From Pelagibacterium lentulum (lineage in GTDB: Bacteria > Pseudomonadota > Alphaproteobacteria > Rhizobiales > Devosiaceae): a stretch of DNA of 64,000 nt. Of the stretch, positions 48,498-58,411 are shown one piece after another. The position numbers were made by a program, and so were the translations under genes. The notes below the pieces were generated by a model. The model did not search any database, had not been told where the DNA came from, and saw nothing but the letters and a program-made list of their open reading frames with translations. Location: contig NZ_RZMW01000041.1 of the NCBI RefSeq assembly GCF_003992625.1, forward strand, positions 365,276 through 429,275, given 5' to 3'. The first letter of the stretch is position 1, and each line of letters starts with the position of its first letter.

Positions 48498-49793
48498 ATG
48501 CTCGATAAGCCCACCACGCCCCAAAGTTTTCCGGCTCCGCAATGGGCACCGGACCGCTGGCGCAATATTGCGCGGGATTATAGCCCCGCCGATGTCGAAA
48601 GACTGACCGGCTCATTGCCCATTCGCCATTCGCTGGCCGAAAACGGCGCCCAAAAGCTCTGGGAATTGCTGCACACGGAAGATTTCGTACCGACCCTGGG
48701 CACTTTTACCGGCAACCAGGCCGTCCAGCAGGTCAAAGCGGGGCTTAAAGCGATCTATCTCTCCGGCTGGCAGGTTGCTGCCGACGCCAACACTTCTGGC
48801 AATATGTATCCCGATCAGTCGCTTTACCCCGCCGATTCGGTGCCTGCGATCGTCAAGCGCATCAACAAGGCACTCCAGCGTGCCGACCAGATCCAGACGA
48901 TGGAGCGGCTCGAAGGCAAGTCCGACGCCCAAACCGATTATTTCGTGCCCATAATCGCCGATGCCGAAGCGGGTTTTGGCGGCGCACTCAACGTGTTCGA
49001 GCTTATGAAGGCCATGATCGAGGCCGGGGCTGCGGCCGTCCATTTCGAGGATCAATTGGCCTCGGAGAAAAAATGCGGCCATCTTGGCGGCAAAGTGCTG
49101 GTTCCCACGCGCACTTTTGTCCGTACGCTCAACGCGGCAAGGCTGGCCGCAGACGTCATGGGTGTGCCTACGCTGATTATGGCGCGCACCGATGCGGAAG
49201 CGGCGCAATTGATCACGTCGGATGTCGATGAATATGATGCGCCTTTCATCACGGGTGAGCGAACGGAGGAAGGCTTTTACCGCCTTAAGGGCGGGTTCGA
49301 CGCCGCCATTGCGCGCGGGCTGGCCTATGCCCCTTATGCGGATCTGATCTGGTGCGAGACCTCGACACCCAGTCTTGAGGATGCCAAGCGCTTTGCCGAA
49401 GCGATCCGCAAGCAATATCCCGATCAGATGCTGGCGTACAATTGCTCGCCCTCGTTTAACTGGGCGAAATATATGGGCGAGGCGGAAATGGCCGCCTTTC
49501 AGCGTGAACTCGGCGCCATGGGCTACAAATACCAGTTCATCACGCTGGCTGGTTTCCATAACCTGTCCTACACGACCTTCAACCTGGCGCGGAATTACAA
49601 GGCGCGCGGCATGGCAGCCTATTCGGAACTCCAGCAGGCCGAATTTGCCGCTGAAACCCACGGCTTTTCGGCCACCCGGCATCAGCGCGAAGTGGGCACC
49701 AGCTATTTCGATGCCGTCGCGACAGCGGTTTCCAAGGGTCAAAGCGCGACCACGGCCATGGCCGGGTCAACGGAAACGGCGCAATTTCACTAA
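48498..49793 (+). CDS. aceA: Isocitrate lyase
   Basis: This enzyme splits isocitrate into succinate and glyoxylate, the first step of the glyoxylate bypass used on acetate or fatty acids. The 431-residue protein has the active-site loop [11 protein letters not shown] with the catalytic Cys, the metal-binding [12 protein letters not shown], and [11 protein letters not shown]. The length fits the shorter proteobacterial form. A strong AAAGGAGGAG lies before the ATG. Malate synthase is not in the window. Confidence 0.98.
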   Translation: MLDKPTTPQSFPAPQWAPDRWRNIARDYSPADVERLTGSLPIRHSLAENGAQKLWELLHTEDFVPTLGTFTGNQAVQQVKAGLKAIYLSGWQVAADANTSGNMYPDQSLYPADSVPAIVKRINKALQRADQIQTMERLEGKSDAQTDYFVPIIADAEAGFGGALNVFELMKAMIEAGAAAVHFEDQLASEKKCGHLGGKVLVPTRTFVRTLNAARLAADVMGVPTLIMARTDAEAAQLITSDVDEYDAPFITGERTEEGFYRLKGGFDAAIARGLAYAPYADLIWCETSTPSLEDAKRFAEAIRKQYPDQMLAYNCSPSFNWAKYMGEAEMAAFQRELGAMGYKYQFITLAGFHNLSYTTFNLARNYKARGMAAYSELQQAEFAAETHGFSATRHQREVGTSYFDAVATAVSKGQSATTAMAGSTETAQFH

Positions 49794-49811
49794 AGTTTCC
49801 CACAGAATAAT

Positions 49812-49849
49812 GATTCACGTGAAGCACTTGCTTCACGTGAATCCTTTTT
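49812..49849 (+). terminator. Terminator of aceA built from two CACGTG palindromes
   Basis: GATTCACGTGAAGC (49812-49825) and GCTTCACGTGAATC (49830-49843) form a perfect 14-bp stem with the loop ACTT, followed by CTTTTT. Each arm contains TTCACGTGAA. The T-tract ends at the stop of the convergent MFS gene. Confidence 0.9.
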
Positions 49850-51264
49850 CATATCCGGGCCGGATCGGCTGCAAGCCGCATCTGCCGTGTCATGGCCAGA
49901 GCCGCGAACAGCCCGAGCACACCCAGTCCCGCGCCAGCAATAACCACCGCCACAATGGCGCTCTTGACATCGAGGCCCGATGCGGTTCCGGCCAACCCGA
50001 ATGAATTGGCGACGAGCCCGGCAATCGCCGCTCCGATGCCATAGCCCGCTGACTGGATTGTCGGCAGCAGGGCCGAAGCCCTGTCGCGCTCACCGGGGCG
50101 GGCCGCTTCCATGATGGTCTGGCTGAGATAGGCCCAGGACGCGCCAAACCCTATGCCGATCAGCACCTGCCCGACGATGATCGCCCAGAGACTATCGAGT
50201 CCGAAACCGGTCGCCACGATTGTAAGGCCGGAAACCAGCAGTGCCGGGCCGGCAATGATCAGACGCATACGCCCTTGCGGGCTTTGCACGCCCGCAACCG
50301 CGATGGCCGTCAGGCTCCAGAAGACTGCCATGACCGCGCTGACGAGACCGGCCAGCAGCGGCCCTAACCCCCACAGCGCCTGCAGCGCGAAGATCAGATA
50401 AACTGCGGTTGCCGCTTGGGCGACCGGCATGAGCAGGATGACCCAGAGCCCGGCGCCGACAATGTCATCGAGCGCAAAGGCGCGTGAGGGAAACAGCTTC
50501 TCGCGTGCCGTTTCATCCCGGCGCACAATTGCGTAAAGCGCGACAGCTGCGACACCAAGGCACAGCGCGGTCAGGCCAGGACTGGCGAGAACGCCGCCCA
50601 CCGACACGGCCATAATGGCGGCACCGATCAGCATGAGGCGAATATAGGGCAGGCGCTCGGATTTGTGACGAGGTGCCTCGGCTTTTGGCACCACAAGCAG
50701 CGTCAGCGCCATGAAAATAAGTCCAATGGGCAGATTAACAAGAAAGGCTGCCCGCCAGGATAGAGTTTCGGTCAGAAACCCTGCCAGTACCGGTCCCCCA
50801 AATGCGGCCAAGGCCCAGACAACAGCTTCAGCGCCAAAAACCTTGGGCACGAGGATTGAGGGGAACAGCTCCGGGATCAGCGCGTAGCAGATGGCCGCGA
50901 CAATGCCCTCTCCCAAGCCCTGCAGTGCGCGACCGACCAGCAATTCGGGCATGGATTGTGCAAGGCCCGCAATCAGCGATCCAATGATGAAGATCGACGC
51001 AGCAACGAGCAATGCCCGGCGCGCACCCAGCCGTACCTTGAAATTTGCCGCCGCAGCGCCCCCCATGATGGCGAAAACCAGAAACAGGGTCGTGCCCCAG
51101 GACAAAAGCGGCAATCCGCCAAGCTCGGCAACCGCCGAGGGCAGGGCAATAGCCGCCAGAAAACTGTTGAATGCCAGAAGCGCAACCCCCAGGCAAAGGG
51201 TAACGGTCGCGCCCAGATAGCGTGGGCCTAAAATCTGCGCCCAGCCGGATGTGGAAAGAGACAT
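49849..51264 (-). CDS. MFS transporter, drug:proton antiporter type
   Basis: The 471-residue protein is highly hydrophobic with 12-14 membrane segments. It shows the loop motif KVRLGARRALLVAAS between segments 2 and 3, and the LVGRALQGLGEGIVAAICYALIPELFP motif of DHA-type exporters. The substrate is unknown. The frame runs upstream to 51345, but the ATG at 51264 gives the normal start before the first membrane segment. It is divergent from prfC by about 170 bases. Confidence 0.88.
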   Translation of the reverse strand: MSLSTSGWAQILGPRYLGATVTLCLGVALLAFNSFLAAIALPSAVAELGGLPLLSWGTTLFLVFAIMGGAAAANFKVRLGARRALLVAASIFIIGSLIAGLAQSMPELLVGRALQGLGEGIVAAICYALIPELFPSILVPKVFGAEAVVWALAAFGGPVLAGFLTETLSWRAAFLVNLPIGLIFMALTLLVVPKAEAPRHKSERLPYIRLMLIGAAIMAVSVGGVLASPGLTALCLGVAAVALYAIVRRDETAREKLFPSRAFALDDIVGAGLWVILLMPVAQAATAVYLIFALQALWGLGPLLAGLVSAVMAVFWSLTAIAVAGVQSPQGRMRLIIAGPALLVSGLTIVATGFGLDSLWAIIVGQVLIGIGFGASWAYLSQTIMEAARPGERDRASALLPTIQSAGYGIGAAIAGLVANSFGLAGTASGLDVKSAIVAVVIAGAGLGVLGLFAALAMTRQMRLAADPARI

Positions 51265-51432
51265 TGCTCTGCTCTCAATAAAACAAGATGATACTTGGTT
51301 TATTATCGTTCGCGCGTTTCGGCAAGCCGGAAAATGCAGTGGCAAGGTGGAAGGCCTTTTTCGGGCCAGGCTTTTGCTGTAGGAAGCCTCACCAAGATCC
51401 GATCAGCCCAGAAGCCGGAGCCGACCCTCGCC

Positions 51433-53013
51433 GTGAGTGCCACTTCCAATGGTCATCAGACCCGCCGCACCTTTGCCATCATCTCGCACCCTGACGCGGG
51501 CAAGACCACGCTGACCGAAAAACTGCTGCTCAATTCGGGCGCCATCCATCTGGCCGGGCAGGTCGCCGAGCGCGGCGAACGCCGCCGCACGCGGTCGGAC
51601 TGGATGGAAATCGAACAAAAGCGCGGCATTTCGATCACTTCGAGCGTGATGACATTCGAGCATGACGGGCTGACACTCAACCTGCTGGATACGCCGGGCC
51701 ACGCCGACTTTTCTGAGGATACCTACCGCACGCTTACAGCGGTGGATTCCGCCATCATGGTGATCGACGCAGCCAAGGGTATTGAAGCCCAGACCCTGAA
51801 GCTCTTCGAGGTCTGCCGTCTGCGCGACATTCCCATCATCACCTTTGTCAACAAGATCGACCGGGAAGCCCGCGATACGCTGGAAATTCTCGACGAAATC
51901 ATGGAAACGCTGGCCCTCGATACCGCACCCATGATGTGGCCGGTTGGCGCGGGGGTGGATTTTTCAGGGCTGATCGATCTCGAGCAGGGCCGGTTCGTCA
52001 ATCCCGACGGCACGCCGGAAGCCGATGCGCCAGGGGTCACTGCCATCGCGAGCCGGTTCGCGACCACGCAGAACCAGACCATTGCCGCAGCCATGGAAGG
52101 GCTCGAACTTGCCCGCGAGTCGCTGCCCAAATTCGATCTCGAGGCCTATCGGGAAGGCCATCTTACTCCCGTCTATTTCGGCTCGGCGCTTAAATCGATC
52201 GGGGTACGGGAATTGCTCGAAGCGGTATGCCGGTTCGCGCCCAGCCCGCGCATCCAGCCCGCCCGGCCCGAACCGGTCGATCCGGCAGGGGCAAAATGCA
52301 CGGGCTTTGTTTTCAAGGTGCAGGCCAACATGGACCCCAATCACCGCGACCGCGTGGCCTTCGTGCGGTTGGCCGCCGGCACTATGAGCCGCGGCATGAA
52401 ACTCAAGAACGTGCGCTCGGGCAAGGAGATCAAGGTCAATAACCCGATGTTCTTTTTCGCGCGCGAGCGCGAACTTGCCGATAGCGCAGTGGCCGGCGAT
52501 GTTGTCGGTATCCCCAATCACGGCACGCTCAGTGTTGGCGACACGTTGACCGAGGGCGCCGACATCACCGTTACCGGCATCCCCAATTTCGCGCCCGAAT
52601 TGCTGCGGCGCGTGCATCTTTCCGATACCTCGAAAACCAAGCAATTGGCCAAAGCGCTGTCCGATCTCGCCGAGGAGGGCGTGATCCAGGTGTTCAAGCC
52701 TTCGATTGGCGCAGGATATTATGTGGGAGCTGTCGGGCCGCTCCAGCTTGAAGTGCTGACCAGCCGGGCGCAGGCCGAATATGGTGTGCCGATCCGGATC
52801 GAACCTGCCCAATATGTCACCGCGCGCTGGGTCAAGGTGGGTGACGAAAAGGCATTCGAGAAGTTTGCGGCGCTGCACCGGCTCAATATCGCCCAGGACC
52901 GCTATGGCGATCCGGTCTTTCTGGCGCCCAGCCAATGGGAAATCGACCGCTGCGCCAAGGATTTCCCAGAACTGACCTTTATGGCAACCAAGGATCGCGG
53001 CATCGCGGCATAA
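51433..53013 (+). CDS. prfC: Peptide chain release factor 3
   Basis: RF3 is a translational GTPase that recycles RF1 and RF2 from the ribosome. The 526-residue protein has G1 SHPDAGKTTLTEKLL, G3 DTPGHADF and G4 NKID, and the IEQKRGISITSSVM switch region. The frame is open to 51295, but the GTG at 51433 gives the normal RF3 length. The C-terminal EF-G-like domains are complete (VIQVFKPSIGAGYYVGAVGP). It converges on the phosphotriesterase-family gene. Confidence 0.96.
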   Translation: MSATSNGHQTRRTFAIISHPDAGKTTLTEKLLLNSGAIHLAGQVAERGERRRTRSDWMEIEQKRGISITSSVMTFEHDGLTLNLLDTPGHADFSEDTYRTLTAVDSAIMVIDAAKGIEAQTLKLFEVCRLRDIPIITFVNKIDREARDTLEILDEIMETLALDTAPMMWPVGAGVDFSGLIDLEQGRFVNPDGTPEADAPGVTAIASRFATTQNQTIAAAMEGLELARESLPKFDLEAYREGHLTPVYFGSALKSIGVRELLEAVCRFAPSPRIQPARPEPVDPAGAKCTGFVFKVQANMDPNHRDRVAFVRLAAGTMSRGMKLKNVRSGKEIKVNNPMFFFARERELADSAVAGDVVGIPNHGTLSVGDTLTEGADITVTGIPNFAPELLRRVHLSDTSKTKQLAKALSDLAEEGVIQVFKPSIGAGYYVGAVGPLQLEVLTSRAQAEYGVPIRIEPAQYVTARWVKVGDEKAFEKFAALHRLNIAQDRYGDPVFLAPSQWEIDRCAKDFPELTFMATKDRGIAA

Positions 53014-53056
53014 GCGCCCGATGCTGTCCGGCGCTCAACATAATCGCTGACCGGCC

Positions 53057-53971
53057 CTAGCGCGCAAAGGCATTGAACGGATTGGTGTGGGTCAGGCGTG
53101 TCAACGTCTCCTCACCGAGGCCCTTTGCGCGCAGCATGGGCAAAATATGGCTCGAGAGCCTTGTATAGGGTTTTGGCGTGCCGCCTCCTTGTTTGGCCGG
53201 ATCGAACCACCCCAGATCGTGGCTCAAAAGCAGCCGTTCCCCCAGACCGGCCTCAAGCGCACGCAAGATGAGATCGACCACCTTTTCGTCGTCCCATCGG
53301 CCTGCGCAATCATATTCGATCCATGCACCGCGCTCGGCGACCTCGCGATGCAGCGCGAAGTCGGGCTCTTCCTGAGTGTGGATCCAGAGATAGCGGTTTG
53401 CGCTGTAGCCTTGCTCCTCGATCACCGCGATCTGATCGAGCGCAACGCGCCCCTTGATCGTATGACTGCCAATCAGGGCGCCCGTTGCCTTGCCCGCGCG
53501 GGCTGCCGCTTTCAGAATATGCTGCTCGAGCGCCGTCATGCCGTCGTCGCCCGCCGACAGTTTGATCCAGGCTGCTTTAACGCCGGTATCCCCGACTCCC
53601 TCGGTCAGATGGCCAAGCATATAGGCTTCCAGTTCGGCATCGTCCGCCTCACGGACCCATTGGGGAATCCAGGGTTCGCGATAATTGCCGGTCGGCACGA
53701 CAATGGGAAAATCGGTTGCTTTTGAAACGGCGAGGTCGATATCGACACGTAGGCCCACGCCACCGGTCGAGCACTCGACCAGAGCGGTTACGCCCAAAGC
53801 CTTGATTTCCTCGATCCGGGGCGCCATCAGCGCGACCACAGCATGCGGCTCAGCCTCGGCATAGCCCGGCTGATCGGGCGTTCGCAGGTCAACAAAGACA
53901 TGTTCGTGCGGCAAGATCATTGCCAGATCCTCCCGCTCATAGTCTCCAAGTGTGGTAATCAATCTGGCCAT
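53057..53971 (-). CDS. Phosphotriesterase-family metal-dependent hydrolase
   Basis: This 304-residue TIM-barrel amidohydrolase has the binuclear metal site: HEHVF (HxH), Lys in AAWIKLSAG (the carbamylated bridging Lys), His in IGSHTIKG, His in WIHTQEE and Asp in LLSHDLGWF. The family includes phosphotriesterases, lactonases and PHP proteins; specificity cannot be read from the sequence. It is monocistronic or loosely linked to the dinB gene. Confidence 0.9.
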   Translation of the reverse strand: MARLITTLGDYEREDLAMILPHEHVFVDLRTPDQPGYAEAEPHAVVALMAPRIEEIKALGVTALVECSTGGVGLRVDIDLAVSKATDFPIVVPTGNYREPWIPQWVREADDAELEAYMLGHLTEGVGDTGVKAAWIKLSAGDDGMTALEQHILKAAARAGKATGALIGSHTIKGRVALDQIAVIEEQGYSANRYLWIHTQEEPDFALHREVAERGAWIEYDCAGRWDDEKVVDLILRALEAGLGERLLLSHDLGWFDPAKQGGGTPKPYTRLSSHILPMLRAKGLGEETLTRLTHTNPFNAFAR

Positions 53972-54118
53972 TACGTTCGTCCCCTCCAGCAGCGATCATA
54001 CCCATTCCGCACCCTTTTCCCAGCCCCCTTGTCTTGACCGGTGCCAAGCGTCCGAGCTGCAAAACAGTTTTCACCCCCCCGGATGGAGTCCGAGGGCATG
54101 CTTTTGCCAGACGCCGCT

Positions 54119-54682
54119 CTAAACGTCTTGAAGCATTGTCTCGTCCCAGCCGAACGCGGCAAGCTCTTGGTTGCGAAAGCCCGCGTCGTCGGCCACGATG
54201 AACTCATCAAGCTGTGGTGGCGGCACGCTGGTTCCGGCCAACAGTGTGTGAGCCTGTCCACGATGATGGATCTGATGAGCAAACAGATGGCTCAAAACGT
54301 CATCGCAGCGTTCGGTTTGAACGCGGTTCTGGCGATGAATGGCAACAGGCGCCGCCAGCGCTTCTGGCACCAGCCCTTTACAAAAGGCAACCAGATCGAG
54401 ATCGCTTGTCCGCTGGGCGGCATAAAGTGCATCGACGGTATCAAAAGGCATTTCGTTTTCCCAGGCCTTGGGGCCGAGCGCTCCGCCCCTGAGGGCGTCG
54501 ATATAGAACCAGTCGATCACAAGGATATGGTTGAGCGTTGCCTTGAGCGAGGGGAAAAAGCCTGTGCGCGGCGCCTCAAACTCGGCCTGCGACAACCGCG
54601 CTACGGCCTTGGCCAGCCGGTAATTGGCCAAGGCATTGTTGATAGCCAGCTTCGCGATCATACGCAGGGTGGGTTCTATCAT
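54119..54682 (-). CDS. DinB family protein
   Basis: The 187-residue protein has the DinB/YfiT-like four-helix bundle pattern with three metal-binding His: LNHILVIDWFYID and the HQIHHRGQAHTLL motif. Members include thiol-dependent transferases and damage-induced proteins without known substrate. Its start overlaps the GNAT gene end by four bases, so the two are probably coupled. Confidence 0.9.
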   Translation of the reverse strand: MIEPTLRMIAKLAINNALANYRLAKAVARLSQAEFEAPRTGFFPSLKATLNHILVIDWFYIDALRGGALGPKAWENEMPFDTVDALYAAQRTSDLDLVAFCKGLVPEALAAPVAIHRQNRVQTERCDDVLSHLFAHQIHHRGQAHTLLAGTSVPPPQLDEFIVADDAGFRNQELAAFGWDETMLQDV

Positions 54683-55095
54683 GACAAATTTCGCATGACG
54701 CGTGCCATGCCGATAGAGGCGGGCATGACCGGATCAAAGCCGAATTTTTGATATAGATGCCGCGCATCGCCATCGGCAATCAGCGAAACATAGGCATCCT
54801 TCGGCGCCTCGCGTTCAAGCCAGCCGGTCAGTTCGGCCATAATGGCCTTGCCCAACCCCTTGCCCTGATGGGCCGGATCGACAGCGATATCGGTGATCTG
54901 ATAGGCCGTACCACCATCGCCGATGATGCGGCCCATGCCAATGGGCCGGTCTTCATGCAGAACCAGAACGGCATAAAGCGAATTGGGCAAGCCCTTTTCC
55001 ATGCCCGCCCGGCTGCGAGGCGAAAGCCCGGATACCGCGCGCAGATGCGCAAAGGTTTCAACATCAGGTATGCGGTCAACAATCTCGTAATCCAA
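54679..55095 (-). CDS. GNAT family N-acetyltransferase
   Basis: The 138-residue protein has the acetyl-CoA pyrophosphate-binding segment VDPAHQGKGLGKAIMAELT and the C-terminal ARHLYQKFGFDPV. The listed TTG follows GGAG by six bases and comes directly after the comM stop; a TTG at 55140 is possible but has no ribosome-binding site. The substrate is unknown. It sits between comM and dinB. Confidence 0.87.
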   Translation of the reverse strand: MDYEIVDRIPDVETFAHLRAVSGLSPRSRAGMEKGLPNSLYAVLVLHEDRPIGMGRIIGDGGTAYQITDIAVDPAHQGKGLGKAIMAELTGWLEREAPKDAYVSLIADGDARHLYQKFGFDPVMPASIGMARVMRNLS

Positions 55096-55096
55096 G

Positions 55097-56617
55097 TCAC
55101 GCTCCAGCCAGATTGATGCGATAGCTAAGCGCTTCGGCAATATGGGGCCGGGCTACCTTGTCGCTGCCGGCCAGATCGGCCAACGTGCGCGCCACTTTTA
55201 GGACCCGATGATAGGCCCGCGCCGAAAGCGAAAACGCCTCGGCGGCCTTTAACAGCAGGTCCCGGCTTTCGCCGTCCGGCGCCACGATCTGTTCGATTAT
55301 ATTGGCACTTGCCGCCGCATTGGTGTGAATGTTTTCAAACCCCATATCGCAATAGCGCCGCCGCTGGATTTCGCGCGCGCGCGCCACACGCCGGGCGACA
55401 GTCGCGCTCGATTCGCCCTGTGCCGCACCGATCATGTCGGCTGCCGAAACGGCAGGAACGTCGATCCTTATATCGATGCGGTCGAGAAACGGCCCGGAAA
55501 CACGCCCCTGATAATCGCCCGCGCATTTGTCGCCGCGCCGGCACGTATGGCCGGGCGTTCCGGCCATCCCACATTTGCAAGGGTTCATTGCGGCCACAAG
55601 CTGGAAACGCGAAGGATAGGTGACCCTTGCATTGGCACGGGCAATAACGGTTTCGCCGCTTTCGAGCGGCTGGCGCAGACTGTCGAGCACCTGGGGCTGG
55701 AATTCGGGCAATTCATCGAGAAACAGGACCCCGTTATGGGCAAGAGATACCTCGCCGGGCCGGACCTTCAGGCCGCCGCCCACAAGCGCTGCCATCGAGG
55801 CCGAATGATGGGGTGCGCGAAAGGGGCGCTTGTCTGACAGCGCGCCATTTTTAACTTCACCGGCAATCGAGGCGATCATGGAAACATCGAGCAATTCGCG
55901 CGGGTCGAGCGGGGGTAGGATCGAAGGCAGGCGCTGGGCCAGCATGGATTTCCCCGCGCCCGGCGGCCCGATCATCAGAAAATTATGCCCACCGGCGGCA
56001 GCAACCTCGAGCGCGCGCCGCGCTACATCCTGTCCGCGCAGATCAGCAAGGTCCGGCGTGCTCGTATTGGGCAAAAAAACATTGGGCTTTGGCCGCCCGA
56101 GAATCTGCCGTCCAGCCAGATGATTGACCAGCCCGAACAGCGAAGCGGGAGCAACAATGTCGATGTCATCACCCGCCCAGGCCGCCTCGGCACCGCTTGC
56201 CGCCGGGCAAATGATACCGAGCCCACGCGCATTGGCGGCAATCGCCGCTGGCAAAATGCCATTTATCGCCGCCAGCCGTCCATCAAGGCCAAGTTCACCC
56301 AAAACCATGAAGCGCTCGAGCATGTCGCCCGGTATGGCCCCCATGGCCGCCATGAGCCCCAGTGCGATGGGCAAATCGTAATGCGAGCCTTCCTTGGGCA
56401 GATCGGCCGGGGCGAGATTGACCGAAATATGCTTGGCGGGCAGCGCCAGCCCCGATGCAATCAGCGCGCCGCGCACCCGTTCGCGGCTTTCGCCCACCGC
56501 TTTATCGGGCAGTCCAACGATATTGAATTTGGGCAGGCCCGGCGAAATCTGCACCTGCACATCCACCGGCACGGCCTCGATGCCCTGAAAGGCCACAGTG
56601 GTTATCCGCGTTGTCAT
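55097..56617 (-). CDS. comM: YifB family Mg chelatase-like AAA ATPase (ComM)
   Basis: ComM-type helicases promote branch migration during natural transformation. The 506-residue protein starts with a Lon-like domain (VPVDVQVQISPGLPKFNIVG). The AAA ATPase follows, with Walker A GPPGAGKSMLAQRLPS and the sensor region NGVLFLDELPEF, then a Cys-rich insertion (NPCKCGMAGTPGHTC) and the C-terminal domain. The ATG at 56617 is preferred over one seven codons upstream because GGCGGGGCG precedes it. It is divergent from the GH25 gene. Confidence 0.95.
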   Translation of the reverse strand: MTTRITTVAFQGIEAVPVDVQVQISPGLPKFNIVGLPDKAVGESRERVRGALIASGLALPAKHISVNLAPADLPKEGSHYDLPIALGLMAAMGAIPGDMLERFMVLGELGLDGRLAAINGILPAAIAANARGLGIICPAASGAEAAWAGDDIDIVAPASLFGLVNHLAGRQILGRPKPNVFLPNTSTPDLADLRGQDVARRALEVAAAGGHNFLMIGPPGAGKSMLAQRLPSILPPLDPRELLDVSMIASIAGEVKNGALSDKRPFRAPHHSASMAALVGGGLKVRPGEVSLAHNGVLFLDELPEFQPQVLDSLRQPLESGETVIARANARVTYPSRFQLVAAMNPCKCGMAGTPGHTCRRGDKCAGDYQGRVSGPFLDRIDIRIDVPAVSAADMIGAAQGESSATVARRVARAREIQRRRYCDMGFENIHTNAAASANIIEQIVAPDGESRDLLLKAAEAFSLSARAYHRVLKVARTLADLAGSDKVARPHIAEALSYRINLAGA

Positions 56618-56831
56618 GGCGCCCCGCCCAGTCCTCAACCTTGAGCAAAAGCTAACAGAGAGTTAAAGCCCGATCAAGAACATTAAGGGAACAAGATTCG
56701 GCGTATTGGCGCAACACCGATCCCGCTTCATATCCTGTTAACCCTGTTTATGAGCGCTTCTTTAAGGAGAAATCGGGCACAGAAAGATGAAAAGAATTTT
56801 CCTCAAATTTTAGACGAGTGTGCCACGAAAG
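56618..56831. promoter_or_regulatory. Divergent control region of comM and the GH25 gene
   Basis: The 214-base gap must hold two promoters. It contains CTAA-N7-TTAA at 56652-56666, one base from a CtrA site, and a GTTAACC near 56748. No small coding frame is convincing. Confidence 0.4.
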
Positions 56832-57680
56832 ATGCCCTTCGCTCTGTTTGCCAAACGGTTCGATTTGACAAGCGTAATCCGGAAAGCCGCGAGCATTGCC
56901 CTGGGGCTCGGGGTCGCCGGTATTCTTGCTTCCTGTGCCACCAATTACTATCCCATGAAGGGCGATAGCAAACCCCATCCCGGTGTCGCGCGCGCCCATA
57001 GCCTGCCCATTCACGGCATTGACGTTTCCCATCATCAAGGCGAGATCGACTGGCGCGCGGTAGCGCGGGCTGGCACGCGCTTTGCTTTTATAAAGGCGAC
57101 CGAAGGCGGAGATCATCTGGACCGGCGCTTTCGGGAAAACTGGCAAGGCGCACGCGCCGCGGGCATTCCGCGCGGAGCCTATCACTTCGTTTACTGGTGC
57201 CGCCCGGCGGAAGAACAGGTCGCATGGTTCATGCAAAACGTTCCCAACGAGCCCGATGCGCTGCCCCCGGTGCTCGATCTTGAGTGGAACAACCATTCGG
57301 CCTGCCGCCCCAATCTGAGCCGCGAGGAAGTGCTCCGCAAGATCGCAATCATGCTCGACGGGCTCGAGCGCCATACCGGCAAAGTGCCCATCATCTATAC
57401 CGATATCAATTTCCACCGCGACATTTTAGAAGGCGTGCGGCTCGACAATCCCATGTGGCTGCGTTCTGTCGCTGCCCAGCCCCATGAGCGCTATAACAAT
57501 CGCCCCTGGACGTTCTGGCAATATACCCAGACCGGCAAGGTGCCCGGCATAAGGGGCGGGGTGGACCGCAATGCCTGGTTCGGCGCGGAAAGCGAATGGA
57601 TCTTCTTTTTAATGACCGGCTGCACGCAGCGCCAGTATCAGGCGCTTGCCGCCCAAGGCCGGTGTCGACCGCCCAAATAG
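56832..57680 (+). CDS. GH25-family lysozyme, predicted lipoprotein
   Basis: This 282-residue muramidase would cut peptidoglycan between MurNAc and GlcNAc. A basic N-terminus and hydrophobic segment end in a lipobox (ILASC), so the enzyme should be anchored in a membrane facing the periplasm. The GH25 barrel shows HGIDVSHHQGEIDW with the first Asp, FAFIKATEGG, PRGAYHFVYW, and the catalytic pair in LDLEWN. The C-terminal WTFWQYTQTGKVPGI is typical. A GTG at 56820 is an alternative start. Confidence 0.92.
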   Translation: MPFALFAKRFDLTSVIRKAASIALGLGVAGILASCATNYYPMKGDSKPHPGVARAHSLPIHGIDVSHHQGEIDWRAVARAGTRFAFIKATEGGDHLDRRFRENWQGARAAGIPRGAYHFVYWCRPAEEQVAWFMQNVPNEPDALPPVLDLEWNNHSACRPNLSREEVLRKIAIMLDGLERHTGKVPIIYTDINFHRDILEGVRLDNPMWLRSVAAQPHERYNNRPWTFWQYTQTGKVPGIRGGVDRNAWFGAESEWIFFLMTGCTQRQYQALAAQGRCRPPK

Positions 57681-57687
57681 CCGATAC

Positions 57688-57716
57688 AAAAGGGCCCCTC
57701 GCAAGGGGCCTTTTTC
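57688..57716. terminator. Bidirectional terminator between the GH25 gene and marC
   Basis: GGCCCCT (57693-57699) and AGGGGCC (57704-57710) form a perfect stem with the loop CGCA. AAAA flanks it on the left and TTTTT on the right, so it works for both convergent genes. Confidence 0.9.
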
Positions 57717-57718
57717 TT

Positions 57719-58345
57719 TTATCCCAGCAGGCCGCTGTCGCGTATGCCATCGAAGATGAACTGAACGGCAAGCGCGGTCAGCAATATGCCCACAACCCGC
57801 GACATCACCGAAAGCCCGGTCAAACCAAGCAACCGCTGGATCGGGATCGCGACGAGCAAGGTCAGCCACGCCACAAACAGCGTTGCGACAAGCGCTGCCA
57901 GCACCACCCAATATTCAAGGTCCGTGCGGGCGCTGGTGGTCAAAAGGATAACCGCGGAAATCGCGCCCGGCCCGGCCAGAAGCGGCATGGCAAGCGGGAA
58001 AACCGAAATATCGGCGCGCTTATGGCCTTCCTCTTCCTCTTCGCTTGTGGTGCCGGTGCCACCGGTATGGCGGGCGAACACCATGTCGATGGCAATCAGC
58101 AGCAATAGCACGCCACCAGCAACCCGCAGCGCGGGCAGGGTGATGCCGAAAAGATCGAGAATGGCATTGCCGACAAATCCGAAGAACAGCAGAATGCCTG
58201 CGGCAACCAAAACGCCGCGCGTTGCGAATATGAAGCGCTCACGCCCGGTATTGTCGCGGGTCAGCGCGGCAAAGATAAAGGCGATATCGGCAACGCCAAC
58301 CGTTGCAAAAAAGGTGGCGAAGGCCACAAGAAATGTCGCTGTCAT
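57719..58345 (-). CDS. MarC family integral membrane protein
   Basis: The 208-residue protein has six hydrophobic segments and the family's typical LAGPGAISAVILL and VMSRVVGILLTALAVQFIFDGI. Residues around 110-125 are acidic (EEEEEGHKRAD) in a loop. The transport substrate of the family is unknown, and the older link to multiple antibiotic resistance has not held. It follows gshB on the same strand after 117 bases. Confidence 0.9.
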   Translation of the reverse strand: MTATFLVAFATFFATVGVADIAFIFAALTRDNTGRERFIFATRGVLVAAGILLFFGFVGNAILDLFGITLPALRVAGGVLLLLIAIDMVFARHTGGTGTTSEEEEEGHKRADISVFPLAMPLLAGPGAISAVILLTTSARTDLEYWVVLAALVATLFVAWLTLLVAIPIQRLLGLTGLSVMSRVVGILLTALAVQFIFDGIRDSGLLG

Positions 58346-58411
58346 TTTTGCCCCAAACCCGGCTTTTGTTCACGGCAAGCCAAGGCCGAAGCGCCGCGCC
58401 GTGTCAACCAC

